Shown: positions 27,910-38,333 of the stretch, piece after piece
Layout of the letters: each line of letters starts with the position of its first letter
Position numbering within the stretch: the stretch's first letter is position 1
Origin: an uncultured Pelagibacteraceae bacterium
GTDB taxonomy: Bacteria; Pseudomonadota; Alphaproteobacteria; Pelagibacterales; Pelagibacteraceae
DNA: 64,000 bases
Assembly: GCA_902559305.1 (NCBI GenBank)
Contig: CACEHK010000002.1
Location: 23,964 to 87,963 of the forward strand
Reading direction: 5' to 3'
The notes under the pieces: generated by a model
Database searches by the model: none
Told to the model about the DNA's origin: nothing
The model's input: only the letters and a program-made list of their open reading frames with translations
Translations under genes and position numbers: made by a program

Positions 27910-30345
27910 ATGAATAAAGAACTGCCAAGCAGTGCAAAAGTTGTTGTTATTGGCGGAGGAGTCACAGGTTGTTCAACAGCATATCATCTAGCTAAATTTG
28001 GCTGGAAAAATATTATTTTACTTGAGAGAGACCAGTTAACATCAGGTACTACCTGGCATGCAGCAGGTCTTGTTAGTCAATTAGGTCCATCAGCTGCAAT
28101 AACAAAAATAAGAAAATATTCATTGGAACTTTATAAAAAACTAGAAGAAGAGATAGATTTCTCAAGTGGATTGAAATTAAATGGTGCTCTTTCAATTGCA
28201 ACAACTAAAGGTAGATGGCAAGAACTTAAGAGACAAGCAACAACTGCTCAATTATTTGATGTTAATGTTGAAGTATTAAATATTAATCAAATAAAAAAAA
28301 TATACCCAATTATTAATGAAAAAAATATATTAGGTGGAATTTTTATGCCAGGTGATGGCCAAGCTGATCCTATAGGGGTAACAAATTTATTAGCCAAAGC
28401 AGCAAGAAAAGAAGGTGTTAAAATATTCGAAAAATCACCAGTAGAAAAAATAATAAAAAAAAATGGAAGAACCGCAGGAGTTATTGTTAACGGTAAAACT
28501 ATTGAATGTGAATATATTGTTCTTGCAACCGGTATGTGGTCTAGACAAATAGGTGAAGATTTGGGCTTCAGTATGCCTTTGTATCCAGCAGAACATTTTT
28601 ATGTAATTACAGAAGGAATTAATGAATTGCCTAAAAATATTCCAGTTCTAAGAGATTTTGATGACAGATTGTATTTAAAAGAAGATGCAGGGAAAATGTT
28701 AATAGGAATATTTGAAGACAAATCAATTCCTGCTTTTAATAAAACAAATAGAGTTCCAGAAGATTTTTCTTACGGTGAGTTTCCTGAAAACTTTGAACAT
28801 TTCGAACCTTATTTAGAAGCAGCTTTAAAAAGAGTTCCAATTTTAGAAAAAGCTGGAATTAGAAAATTTTTTGTAGGACCAGAATCATTTACCCCTGATA
28901 CAAATACTCTTTTGGGAGAAGTGCCTGGTTTTAAAAATTTATTTGCATGTTGTGGATTAAATAGTATTGGAATTGGAAGTGGAGGAGGCGTAGGTAAAGT
29001 TACAGCTGAATGGTTAATGAACGGACATGTTAATGAAGACTTATTTATTTATGATATTAAAAGATTTCAAAATTTTCATTCAGATATAAGTTTTATCAAG
29101 GAAAGAATAACTGAAACTTTAGGAGATTTATATGGAATGCATTGGCCATTTAAACAACACAAAACTTCAAGAGATCAAAAACTAGTTCCTTATCATGATG
29201 AACTAAAAAAAGCAGGAGCATGTTTTGGAGTCTCAGGTGGATATGAGAGACCAATGTGGTTTGCAAAAAATGGGGAAAGTTCAGAATATATATATTCTTA
29301 CAATTATCAAAATTGGTACCCGTCAGCAGAGTTTGAAACAAAAAATACAAGAGAAAATATTGGATTATTTGAATTAACTCCTTTTTCTAAATATGATTTA
29401 GAAGGTGAAACCGTTCATCAAGAACTTCAAAAAATTTGTACTGCTAATATTAAAAATGAAATTGGAAAATGCACCTACACTCAAATGTTAAACGAAGATG
29501 CTGGTATAGAAACAGATTTAACAGTTGTTTGTTTAAAGAATGATAAATATAGAATTATAACTGCTGCCGCAAATAGAGAGCATGATAAATTTCATATTGA
29601 AAAGTACTTATCAAAAAATATTAAGATATCTGATGTTACTGATGATTATTGTGTTTTAGGAGTATTTGGTCCAAAAAGTAGAAATTTAATGAAAGATTTG
29701 AGTAAAGATGACTTTTCTAATGAAAATTTCAAATTTGGTACAGCAAAATATATAAAAATTAATGAAATAAATGTTTGGGCTCAAAGATTATCTTATGTGG
29801 GTGAGTTGGGTTATGAACTTTATATAGAAAAAGATAAAGCCAAAGAAATATTTAATATAATTATAAGTAATGGGAAAAAATATCAATTAAGTCTTTGTGG
29901 TATGCATGCAATGGATATTATGAGAATGGAAAGTGGTTTTTTACATTGGGGACATGATATTTCACCTAAAGAAAACCAGTATGAAGCAGGTTTAAACTTT
30001 GCAATTAGTTATAAAAAAAATGTAGATTTTGTAGGTAAAGAAGCATTACTTAAAATTAAGGAAAAAAAACAAAAAAAAAAATTTGTAATGCTAACTTTAA
30101 AAGATAGCAAACCAGGTGAACCACTAATGTTGCACGATGAACCAATTTATCTTGATGGTAAAATAATTGGTAATACTACTTCAGGTAATTATACATTTAA
30201 TTTTAATAAAAATTTAGCATTTGGTTACGTAAAATTAGATGAGGATATAAATAATCAAATAGTAGAGATAGAAATAGAAAAAAATAAATATAAAGCTGAG
30301 ATACTTTCAAAACCATTAAACCAAAATAATTTTAAAAATTGCTAA
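27910..30345 (+). CDS. Dimethylglycine/sarcosine dehydrogenase-like flavoprotein (FAD oxidoreductase + GcvT)
   Basis: VVVIGGGVTGCSTAYHL, SGTTWHAAGL (covalent-FAD His), C-terminal GcvT (LSYVGELGYELYIE, GMHAMDIMRMESGFLHWGHDIS). Confidence 0.88.
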   Translation: MNKELPSSAKVVVIGGGVTGCSTAYHLAKFGWKNIILLERDQLTSGTTWHAAGLVSQLGPSAAITKIRKYSLELYKKLEEEIDFSSGLKLNGALSIATTKGRWQELKRQATTAQLFDVNVEVLNINQIKKIYPIINEKNILGGIFMPGDGQADPIGVTNLLAKAARKEGVKIFEKSPVEKIIKKNGRTAGVIVNGKTIECEYIVLATGMWSRQIGEDLGFSMPLYPAEHFYVITEGINELPKNIPVLRDFDDRLYLKEDAGKMLIGIFEDKSIPAFNKTNRVPEDFSYGEFPENFEHFEPYLEAALKRVPILEKAGIRKFFVGPESFTPDTNTLLGEVPGFKNLFACCGLNSIGIGSGGGVGKVTAEWLMNGHVNEDLFIYDIKRFQNFHSDISFIKERITETLGDLYGMHWPFKQHKTSRDQKLVPYHDELKKAGACFGVSGGYERPMWFAKNGESSEYIYSYNYQNWYPSAEFETKNTRENIGLFELTPFSKYDLEGETVHQELQKICTANIKNEIGKCTYTQMLNEDAGIETDLTVVCLKNDKYRIITAAANREHDKFHIEKYLSKNIKISDVTDDYCVLGVFGPKSRNLMKDLSKDDFSNENFKFGTAKYIKINEINVWAQRLSYVGELGYELYIEKDKAKEIFNIIISNGKKYQLSLCGMHAMDIMRMESGFLHWGHDISPKENQYEAGLNFAISYKKNVDFVGKEALLKIKEKKQKKKFVMLTLKDSKPGEPLMLHDEPIYLDGKIIGNTTSGNYTFNFNKNLAFGYVKLDEDINNQIVEIEIEKNKYKAEILSKPLNQNNFKNC

Positions 30346-30432
30346 TTAGAACAATTTTAAAGTAAATTATGACCCAAATTGGACTAGCAATAATTTGCAT
30401 GAATAGAATTTCTGTGGTTAAATTAACTTTTT

Positions 30433-30651
30433 ATGAGTGGAGAATACATAAATAATACAGTTGAGACCCAAAAAGCAGAAGGTGAACTTCACTCATATAA
30501 AAATCCTACATTAAATAAAAAAAGAGTTGATATAAATGTTTTACTTAACAAAGTAAGAATAGCTCAAAAAAAAGAAAAAATGGAATCAACTATTTTTTTT
30601 GGTTTAGTTGCAGCAGTCATAGTTGTAACTGGCATAATTGTTTCTATCTAA
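30433..30651 (+). CDS. Small tail-anchored membrane protein
   Basis: 72 aa; soluble N-terminus, C-terminal TM (STIFFGLVAAVIVVTGIIVSI). Confidence 0.6.
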   Translation: MSGEYINNTVETQKAEGELHSYKNPTLNKKRVDINVLLNKVRIAQKKEKMESTIFFGLVAAVIVVTGIIVSI

Positions 30652-31655
30652 CTAAAAAAAATTATATTATTAATTCTTGATATTGTAGAGCTTAGCTCCT
30701 TTATATTGTTTAATCTAAGTTTATTTAAGTCACTAACGAATTTTCCTTTTGTCATATAATAAAGATTATTTTCGTCTTTAAATATATCATTTTGTTTTGA
30801 CAATATTTTAAGTTTTCTAATTACAGTTGGTCTTGGAATTCCTGTCAGATCACTAATTGTCATAGCGTTTATTCCTTTTTTGTTTCCAATGTTAAAAACC
30901 TCATCTATCCATTCTTTTTGGTAATGCTTTTTATTTTCAGTTTTTTTTAAAAACATGATTTGGTTGTACATTAGGCAACCAGCAATGAAAAATAGTTCTG
31001 AATCATTATTAGCTAATACTTTCCTAACAAGCAAATAATCTATTTGATAGTCTAAAAAAATTGCCAAAATTTGAGTAAATCTATTTTTTATTTTTTTTAC
31101 AAAAAAATCTTTTTCATAATATTTTTTTACTTCTTTTTCTTTGTATAGTAACCACGAAACATACTGTAAAATTTTTGAGAAAGAATTAATAGTATTTTCT
31201 GGTTTTTGAAGAAGTCCTGCTTTCAACGTAACAGAAATTTTTTTTTTATTTTTTAAAAGTATACCTTCTTCTTGAAGTTCTAAAATTTTTCTTCTAGCAG
31301 TCTCTTTAGAGAGTCTAAGTTTTTGAGATATTTGAATAATATTAATTTTATCTAAATCAAATCTAGGATTAATATAAAATTCAGATAGAGATTTAACTTT
31401 AAATACTTCACTCAGTTCAACAAAATTTTCTTTATATAAATATACCAAAATATTATACTTATCTAAATCTTTTAAAGATTTATAAGCTTGTTGAAGCCAA
31501 TTGAACTGGAATTCTATAAATAAGTAATGGATAGAATCGTAATTATTACAATAAATATCATAAATTTTTTTTTCAGAAATTTTTGTTGGTACTATGCCTG
31601 TTTCATTCTTTGGTATTGTAACATCCGATAAAGAACTTATAATTTTATTATTCAT
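30648..31655 (-). CDS. Putative regulator with two winged-HTH segments
   Basis: IIQISQKLRLSKETARRKILELQEEGIL and AMTISDLTGIPRPTVIRKLKILSKQN. Confidence 0.7.
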   Translation of the reverse strand: MNNKIISSLSDVTIPKNETGIVPTKISEKKIYDIYCNNYDSIHYLFIEFQFNWLQQAYKSLKDLDKYNILVYLYKENFVELSEVFKVKSLSEFYINPRFDLDKINIIQISQKLRLSKETARRKILELQEEGILLKNKKKISVTLKAGLLQKPENTINSFSKILQYVSWLLYKEKEVKKYYEKDFFVKKIKNRFTQILAIFLDYQIDYLLVRKVLANNDSELFFIAGCLMYNQIMFLKKTENKKHYQKEWIDEVFNIGNKKGINAMTISDLTGIPRPTVIRKLKILSKQNDIFKDENNLYYMTKGKFVSDLNKLRLNNIKELSSTISRINNIIFFS

Positions 31656-31710
31656 TATTAATAATTTTTTTTAAAAAAATATTACAAATTATTTGTTAGA
31701 AATGAAACTT

Positions 31711-32745
31711 TTATTTAGAAAATGTATCGTTATATTGATTAGAAACTCTTACAAATGTTGTGCATTTGCTAAGTTGTTTTAATGAAGGTGCCCCAACATA
31801 AGTACAACTACTTCTTACACCACCTAATATATTTAGAACTGTATCTTTAATTTTTCCTCTATATTTTACTCTAACTGTTCTTCCTTCGCTACTTCTGTAA
31901 TCTGACAGTCCACCATAATGTTTTTTATTTGCAACATCTGAACTTGATCCATAAAATTCAATATATTTTGATCCGTTTGATTTTACTAATTTACCCTTAC
32001 CTTCGTCATGTCCAGCCAACATACCTCCAAGCATAACAAAATCTGCTCCTCCACCAAAACCCTTTGCAACATCTCCTGGACAGGTACATCCACCATCTGC
32101 AATTATATGCGCACCTAACCCATGAGCAGCATCAGCACATTCAATTACTGCACTTAATTGCGGATATCCTACACCAGTTTGTATTCTTGTAGTACAAACA
32201 CTTCCAGGACCAATACCAACTTTAACTATGTCAGCTCCACTTAAAACTAATTCTTGAGTCATATCTGCCGTAACAACATTACCTGCTATTATAGTTTTAG
32301 TTGGATATTTATCTCTTACAGATTTAATAAAACTTGTGAAATGCTCAGAATAACCATTTGCTACATCTATACAAATAAATTTAAAAAAACTAAACTCTTT
32401 CATTATTTTATCTAAATTTTGAAAGTCTTCTTTTTTAATACCAATGCTAATAGCAATATTTTGGTACATTGATTTTATTTTTTTAAAATGTTTGATTTTT
32501 TTTACATCATGCTGTTTTGTTAAACATGTAATCATCCCGTATTCATTTAATTTTTCTGCAATCCCTAGCTCACCAACCCCATCCATATTTGCAGCCATAA
32601 TTGGAACACCAGACCATTCATTTTTACTGTATTTAAATCTATATGTTCTTAATAAATTTACATCTTTCCTGCTTCTTAAAGTGCTTCTTTTTGGTCTAAA
32701 AAGCACATCTGAATAGTCCAATTTTAATTCTTCTTCAATTCTCAT
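31711..32745 (-). CDS. guaC: GMP reductase
   Basis: [84 protein letters not shown]. Confidence 0.95.
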   Translation of the reverse strand: MRIEEELKLDYSDVLFRPKRSTLRSRKDVNLLRTYRFKYSKNEWSGVPIMAANMDGVGELGIAEKLNEYGMITCLTKQHDVKKIKHFKKIKSMYQNIAISIGIKKEDFQNLDKIMKEFSFFKFICIDVANGYSEHFTSFIKSVRDKYPTKTIIAGNVVTADMTQELVLSGADIVKVGIGPGSVCTTRIQTGVGYPQLSAVIECADAAHGLGAHIIADGGCTCPGDVAKGFGGGADFVMLGGMLAGHDEGKGKLVKSNGSKYIEFYGSSSDVANKKHYGGLSDYRSSEGRTVRVKYRGKIKDTVLNILGGVRSSCTYVGAPSLKQLSKCTTFVRVSNQYNDTFSK

Positions 32746-32881
32746 CGATGATGAAACTATATATGAAACTCATTATTGCAATTGAAATTTTAGTTGTGGA
32801 TAAGTATTGAGTATCAAATTAAAGCCATTAAATATCGGTAATTTATTAAATAAATGTTAAATTGATTTAATAGTTAAAATT

Positions 32882-33769
32882 ATGAAAATTTACGATTGTA
32901 CTACTTTTTATTCTGAACACATGATGCTAGATGTTAGATTTCATATTTTAGATAAGCACGTTGAAAAATTTATTGTTTCAGAATCAACCTTTTCTCATAG
33001 TGGTAAAAGAAAAAAACTTAATTTTGATATTAATAATTATAAAAAATTTAAAGATAAAATAATATACCTGGTCATCGACAAAGAGCCTGAAAATTTAATA
33101 AATATTGATAAAGATCCTAGTTTAATTAACTCAAATAAAAGAATGAATAGTATTAAAAGAATTGAGTTATCTTACAACTTTATGGAAAATTCCATAAAAG
33201 ATATTGCTGAAGACGATATTGTTATTTTGAGTGATAATGACGAAATACCAAATTTAGATTCCAAACAATTTAAAAACTGTAAAAAAAAAATTATTTTATT
33301 TAAACAATTATTTTTTTATTACAAATTTAATTTATATTATGATTTAATGCCATGGTTTGGTTCCAAAGCCTGCACAAAGAAAAAATTAAAATCTTTTGCT
33401 TGGCTCAATAATCTCAAAGCAAAAAAATACCCTTTTTGGAGATTTGATACATATTTTTCTCAAAATAAATTAAATAATTTAGAAATTATTGATGATGGAG
33501 GCTGGCATTTTACTAATGTTAAAACAGCAGAAGATCTATATGAAAAATTTTCTAATTTTGGACATCATGACGAATTTGATGAGAGTGGAATAACTGTTGA
33601 TAAATTAAAAGATTATATTAATCAAGGTATAGTATTTTATAATCATTTTTTAGACCAAAAAAATAAAGATAAATGGAAAAATAATTATAAATTAAAAAAA
33701 ACTAACGACAAAATGTTACCAAAATATTTAATTGAAAATAAAGAAAAATATATTGATTGGTTTAGCTAA
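32882..33769 (+). CDS. Glycosyltransferase family 17-like protein
   Basis: MKIYDCTTFYSEHMMLDVRFHILDKHVEKFIVSESTFSHSG...DIVILSDNDEIPN. Confidence 0.85.
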   Translation: MKIYDCTTFYSEHMMLDVRFHILDKHVEKFIVSESTFSHSGKRKKLNFDINNYKKFKDKIIYLVIDKEPENLINIDKDPSLINSNKRMNSIKRIELSYNFMENSIKDIAEDDIVILSDNDEIPNLDSKQFKNCKKKIILFKQLFFYYKFNLYYDLMPWFGSKACTKKKLKSFAWLNNLKAKKYPFWRFDTYFSQNKLNNLEIIDDGGWHFTNVKTAEDLYEKFSNFGHHDEFDESGITVDKLKDYINQGIVFYNHFLDQKNKDKWKNNYKLKKTNDKMLPKYLIENKEKYIDWFS

Positions 33770-33780
33770 AAAAAATTAAA

Positions 33781-34764
33781 ATGATAAAATGGGGAGTTGT
33801 AGGACTTGGAAGCATGGCAAATAATTTTGCCGATGCAATTAAAGAAGTAAAAAATGCTAAGCTTATTTCTATTTCAAGTAAATCAAGCAATAAATTAAAT
33901 GAATTTGGAAAAAAATTTAATATACCCAAAGAAAATCAATTTAGCGATTATGATGAAATTATTAAATCAAAAGATTTAGACGCGCTTTACATATGTACAC
34001 TTAATAACACTCATATGGATTTAATTATTAAATGTGCAAAAAATAAAAAGAATATTTTATGTGAGAAACCTTTAGCAATTAATTACGAAGAAGCTTTAAA
34101 AATATCTGAAAATATAAATAAATTTAAAGTCAATTTTTATGAGGCAATTGCATATAGATCACATCCACAAACTCTTGAGTTAATTAAACTAATTAAAAAT
34201 AATAATATTGGAGAATTAAAATCTATAGAATGTTATTTTGGATTTAAAGTTAAAAGAATTAAACCAAAATCAAGACTATTTAATAAAGATTTTGGTGGGG
34301 GAGTATTATTAGATTTAGGTTGCTATCCAGTCAGCTTTATTGGTCTACTATGTAGCTATGATGACTTAAGAATAACAGATATAAACGGAAGCTTTTCAAC
34401 CACAAATGTTGATGATCATGTCGAAGTTGAATTTGAAGCAAAAAGAAATATTAAAACTAAGTTTATTATTAGCTTTAAAGAAAATTTAGATAATACTTGT
34501 TTAGTTTATGGTGAAAAAGGCTATATAAAAATTACATCACCATGGTTACCTGGAAAGAAAACATACATTGAAGTTGTAAATTCCAATTCTTATTTCAAGC
34601 AATTTATAAATTCAGAACATGGTGTCTATGCAAATCAAATTGAAAATGTCTCTTTAAATTTTAAAAATAAAAATAATAGTAGCATTCATAATTTAGTAGA
34701 TATTGAAGAGTCTTTAAAAATTAAGAAGACTTTAGACGAATGTTTTTCCAAGTTAAATAATTGA
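33781..34764 (+). CDS. Gfo/Idh/MocA family oxidoreductase
   Basis: WGVVGLGSMANNFADAIKEV, CEKPLAINYEEA, GGGVLLDLGCYPVS. Confidence 0.92.
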   Translation: MIKWGVVGLGSMANNFADAIKEVKNAKLISISSKSSNKLNEFGKKFNIPKENQFSDYDEIIKSKDLDALYICTLNNTHMDLIIKCAKNKKNILCEKPLAINYEEALKISENINKFKVNFYEAIAYRSHPQTLELIKLIKNNNIGELKSIECYFGFKVKRIKPKSRLFNKDFGGGVLLDLGCYPVSFIGLLCSYDDLRITDINGSFSTTNVDDHVEVEFEAKRNIKTKFIISFKENLDNTCLVYGEKGYIKITSPWLPGKKTYIEVVNSNSYFKQFINSEHGVYANQIENVSLNFKNKNNSSIHNLVDIEESLKIKKTLDECFSKLNN

Positions 34765-34808
34765 TTGAATCAATATTTAAAAGTAATATAACTCAACATA
34801 ATTTTAAT

Positions 34809-34885
34809 GGCGGGGTAGCTCAGTTGGTTAGAGCGCGGGACTCATAAGCCCGAGGTCAGTGGTTCGATCCCACTTCCCGCTACCA
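34809..34885 (+). tRNA. tRNA-Met (anticodon CAT; elongator-like, Ile-lysidine not excluded)
   Basis: 77 nt cloverleaf GGCGGGGTAGCTCAGTTGGTTAGAGCGCGGGACTCATAAGCCCGAGGTCAGTGGTTCGATCCCACTTCCCGCTACCA; anticodon loop CTCATAA; CCA encoded. Confidence 0.93.
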
Positions 34886-34895
34886 TTTTAAATTA

Positions 34896-35417
34896 TTATT
34901 TATCAATTATTGAATTAAAACTTAGATTTAATTTATCTTTTTTTGAAATTATTGGATTCTTAATTGGCCACTTAATATTTAATGTTGGGTCATTCCATAA
35001 AATTCCAGACTCTGTTTTTTTGTCTCTATAATTTGTACATTTATAATTCATAATAGTATTATTTTCTAAAGAGCAAAAACCATGTGCAAAACCTGGTGGT
35101 ATGTATATCGATTTATTTTCTTTAGCAGATAAAATTATTGAAAAATGTTTGCCAAAGGTTTTTGATTTTCTTCTTAAATCAACAGCAACATCAAAGACTT
35201 TCCCTCTCATTACAGTAATAAACTTACCTTGGGGCCTGTTTTTTTGAAAATGTAACCCTCTTAGAACATTTTTTTTAGAAAAAGACATTATTTCAAATAT
35301 AAATTTTTTTTTAATTAAATTATTTTTAAAAACTTCTCTTAAATATCCTCTTTTGTCGATATAAGTTTTTTTCTTTAAAATGATTAAATCTTTAAAATTT
35401 GTTTTAATTATTTTCAT
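34896..35417 (-). CDS. rfbC: dTDP-4-dehydrorhamnose 3,5-epimerase-like cupin
   Basis: DKRGYLREVF, VLRGLHFQKNRPQGKFITVMRGKVFDVAVDLR, IPPGFAHGF. Confidence 0.9.
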   Translation of the reverse strand: MKIIKTNFKDLIILKKKTYIDKRGYLREVFKNNLIKKKFIFEIMSFSKKNVLRGLHFQKNRPQGKFITVMRGKVFDVAVDLRRKSKTFGKHFSIILSAKENKSIYIPPGFAHGFCSLENNTIMNYKCTNYRDKKTESGILWNDPTLNIKWPIKNPIISKKDKLNLSFNSIIDK

Positions 35418-36606
35418 TTATTAATTTTTTAAAAGTTTTACATATATATTCTAATTCTTGTTTTTTCATACCTTGATGACACCCTAATAAAATACCATTT
35501 TTCATTACATCATCCGCGTTTTTATCAATAAACTTATATTTTTTATATATTCTGTTCTTCATAACTGGTTGCTTAAGAATATTTCCAGTGAATATTGTTC
35601 TTGTCTGAATATTGTGCTTTTCAAAAAATATTTGCATTTGTTTTCTATTAAAAATTTTATTCTTTTTTATAACCAATGGAAAAGCTAACCATGCAGTTCT
35701 AAGCCCTTTTTCTTGGAACGGTAATTTTAAGAATTGAGGATATTTAGAAAAAAAATCTTTTAAATATTTAAAATTGTATTCTCTTTTTGAAATGTTTTGT
35801 TTTAGTTTTTTAATTTGTTCTAGTGCAAATGCTGCTGAAATTTCTGAAGGTAAAAAGTTATATCCCATTTCAGAAAAAATATATTTTCCATCATAATCAA
35901 TACCTGATATCTTAGTTCTGAATCTTTTGTTTATATTTTCAGACTCATTATAAACTGCGGAAGATCTTCCCCATCCTCTTAATAATTTTGCTTTTTTATA
36001 TTCTTCAAGATTATTAAAACATACAATTCCACCAAAACCTGCTCCATTTATGATATGAGATGCGTAAAAACTATTAGTAACCACATCTGAATATTTACCA
36101 AAGTTTTTTGAATTATATGAATAACCAATAGTATCAGCACTATCTTCTAATACTTTTAAATTATATTTTTTTGCTAATTTATTAACTTTTATCCAGTTAC
36201 ATACATTTCCCAAAAGATTAGGCAGCATTATAGCTGCAGTTTTTTTATTAATGCATTTTTCAATTTGATCTATATCAGCAATAAATTGATTTTCTTTAAC
36301 CCCAATAAAATGTGGTATCAAACCCAGCTGATATATTGGTGCTACGGTTGTAGAAAAGGTTAAATTAGTAGTTATAATTTCTGATCCTTTTTTAAGATTA
36401 AAAGAAGATAATCCTAATAAATTTGCAGAAGATCCAGAATTAACCATTAATCCAAATTTTTTTCCAAAAATTTTTGAGACAGTTTTTTCAATTTTTTTAA
36501 CCTTTGGTCCGTCGATTAAAGATAAGTTGCTATTTCTTAAAACGTTAATTACAGCTTTAATTTCTTTATTATCGTAAACTGCTTTACCGTAGTAAATTTT
36601 TTTCAT
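35404..36606 (-). CDS. RfbH/ColD-like PLP sugar 3-dehydratase (DegT family, catalytic Lys replaced by His)
   Basis: VNSGSSANLLGLSS...LEDSADTIGYSY...NSFYASHIINGAGFGG; position of the DegT-family Lys is His. Confidence 0.8.
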   Translation of the reverse strand: MKKIYYGKAVYDNKEIKAVINVLRNSNLSLIDGPKVKKIEKTVSKIFGKKFGLMVNSGSSANLLGLSSFNLKKGSEIITTNLTFSTTVAPIYQLGLIPHFIGVKENQFIADIDQIEKCINKKTAAIMLPNLLGNVCNWIKVNKLAKKYNLKVLEDSADTIGYSYNSKNFGKYSDVVTNSFYASHIINGAGFGGIVCFNNLEEYKKAKLLRGWGRSSAVYNESENINKRFRTKISGIDYDGKYIFSEMGYNFLPSEISAAFALEQIKKLKQNISKREYNFKYLKDFFSKYPQFLKLPFQEKGLRTAWLAFPLVIKKNKIFNRKQMQIFFEKHNIQTRTIFTGNILKQPVMKNRIYKKYKFIDKNADDVMKNGILLGCHQGMKKQELEYICKTFKKLINENN

Positions 36607-36607
36607 A

Positions 36608-37468
36608 TTAGTTAATTATAAACTTGGCTAAATCTTTTATTTTACTATTATTTGGCCTCCAAAAAGGTAGCATTTTGTACTTATAAATTTTTTCTTTTAA
36701 ATTAATATTAGAAGACCATTGAACTTTTATTTTTTTATGCGATGTACTATTTATTAATTTTACTAAATTAGAAACTTTAACGTTTTCTTTGTTACACATC
36801 AAATAATTACCTGGCATAACTTTTTTTTTTAAAATTATATTTACTCCACTACATATATCTTTTACATTTAATAAATTCATACTTAATTTTTTCGAAACTA
36901 CCTTACTTGTTTTGTTATTTTTATAATTTTGCTTTAGTACTTGAATTATTTTTTTTCTCCTATCGTTATTACCAAAAGTTTCTGATAAAAAAATATTATA
37001 AAATTTTGATCTTGGGTAAATTTTTTTATAATAATCTAATATTTTTGAAAAAGATTGTTTATAGGACGAATATAGATTCTTTGCATTATTAAGTTTTCCA
37101 TTATAGTTTTCCCAAACAGTTGTAAAATTTATAAATTTTTTATATTTTAAGTATTTATTTAGGTCTAAAATTACATTACCCAAAAGAATATTGGAAACTG
37201 ACATTTTTTCTAAATCTTCAAAATTATGAGTTTTACAATAATGTGTTGCACAATGAATTACAAAATCTATCTTTTTTTTTTTAAAAAAACTTTTAAAATT
37301 TTTAGGTGAATTAAAAGATACAATATTTAAATTTTTATTTTTAATTTTTTTCAAGCGACTGTCTTTTTTTCTAACTATAACATAAAGTTTATAATAGGTT
37401 ATTAAATCCTTAATTAAATTTAAACCCACAAACCCCGATCCCCCAGTTAACAGTATTGTTTTTTTCAT
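36608..37468 (-). CDS. NAD-dependent epimerase/dehydratase (extended SDR)
   Basis: ILLTGGSGFVGLNLIKDL, YSSYKQSFSKIL (YxxxK). Confidence 0.85.
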   Translation of the reverse strand: MKKTILLTGGSGFVGLNLIKDLITYYKLYVIVRKKDSRLKKIKNKNLNIVSFNSPKNFKSFFKKKKIDFVIHCATHYCKTHNFEDLEKMSVSNILLGNVILDLNKYLKYKKFINFTTVWENYNGKLNNAKNLYSSYKQSFSKILDYYKKIYPRSKFYNIFLSETFGNNDRRKKIIQVLKQNYKNNKTSKVVSKKLSMNLLNVKDICSGVNIILKKKVMPGNYLMCNKENVKVSNLVKLINSTSHKKIKVQWSSNINLKEKIYKYKMLPFWRPNNSKIKDLAKFIIN

Positions 37469-37469
37469 T

Positions 37470-38333
37470 TTAAAGTTTTTTTAGGTAATTAGAGTAATTG
37501 CAATTACCATAAAATTTAATTTGATTATCCAAATGTTTTTTGCCTATCCATTTATTTTTATAAGCAATTTCCTCAATACATGCTATTTTGAAACCTTGGC
37601 GATTTTCAATAGTCGATATAAAATTTATTGTTTGATAATAATCTTCAATAGATCCAGTATCTAACCACGATCCACCTCTTCCAATAATTTCAGCATTTAG
37701 TTGCCTTTTTTTTAAGTATTTTTTAAGCAAATCTGTTATTTCTGTTTCTCCTCTTCTTGAAGGCTTTAATTCTTTTGCATATTTAACCACTTTATTATCA
37801 AAAAAATACAAACCTGTAATAGCATAGTTAGAAAAATTATTTTTTGGTTTTTCAACAATTTTTAAAATTTTATTATTGTTCGAAATTTTTGCTACTCCAA
37901 ATAGTTCGGGATTTTTTACATAATGTAAAAAAACTTTAGCTCCTTTTTTAATCTTTGTTCCTCTAATAAGAGTTTTCGTTAAATTTTGACCATAAAAAAA
38001 ATTATCTCCCAAAATTAAAGCAACATTACTTTTTGCAATAAATTTTTCTCCAATTTTAAAAGCCTCTGGCAAACCATTTGGTTTATCTTGTTCTTGGTAA
38101 GAAATTTTAATTCCTAGATTTTTCCCATCTGGTAAAAGTTTTTTATATTGTTCTTTTTGTCCCTTGTTAACTATGATTAAGATATTTCTTATTTTTGCTA
38201 GCATCAGAATACTCAAAGGATAATATATTAAAGGCTTATCATACAAAGGTAAGAGCTGTTTATTTACTGCTTTAGTAAGTGGACTCATTCTTGTTCCTTT
38301 TCCACCTGCTAAAATAATCCCTTTTTGCATCAT
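37470..38333 (-). CDS. rfbA: Glucose-1-phosphate thymidylyltransferase
   Basis: KGIILAGGKGTRMSPLTKAVNKQLLPLYDKPLIYYPLS; GDNFFYG; RGGSWLDTGS. Confidence 0.95.
   Translation of the reverse strand: MMQKGIILAGGKGTRMSPLTKAVNKQLLPLYDKPLIYYPLSILMLAKIRNILIIVNKGQKEQYKKLLPDGKNLGIKISYQEQDKPNGLPEAFKIGEKFIAKSNVALILGDNFFYGQNLTKTLIRGTKIKKGAKVFLHYVKNPELFGVAKISNNNKILKIVEKPKNNFSNYAITGLYFFDNKVVKYAKELKPSRRGETEITDLLKKYLKKRQLNAEIIGRGGSWLDTGSIEDYYQTINFISTIENRQGFKIACIEEIAYKNKWIGKKHLDNQIKFYGNCNYSNYLKKL

Noticed and set aside
30346-30432. Possible 28-aa ORF upstream of the small membrane protein gene
   Set aside because: Too short, no composition signal, overlaps the start of the next gene.
32795-32803. TGTGGATAA, a perfect reverse DnaA box (TTATCCACA)
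   Set aside because: Single isolated site; composition-based chance expectation is about one in a window of this size, and there is no cluster, AT-unwinding repeat set or dnaA/dnaN/gidA context to suggest an origin.
34760-34774. 15-nt palindrome ATTGATTgAATCAAT at the stop of the Gfo/Idh gene
   Set aside because: Spacer of 1 nt is too tight for an RNA terminator and short A/T-rich palindromes are common at this composition.
36907-37092. Plus-strand 61-aa Phe/Tyr-rich ORF in the SDR gene
   Set aside because: Product of A/T-rich antisense sequence, not a plausible protein.
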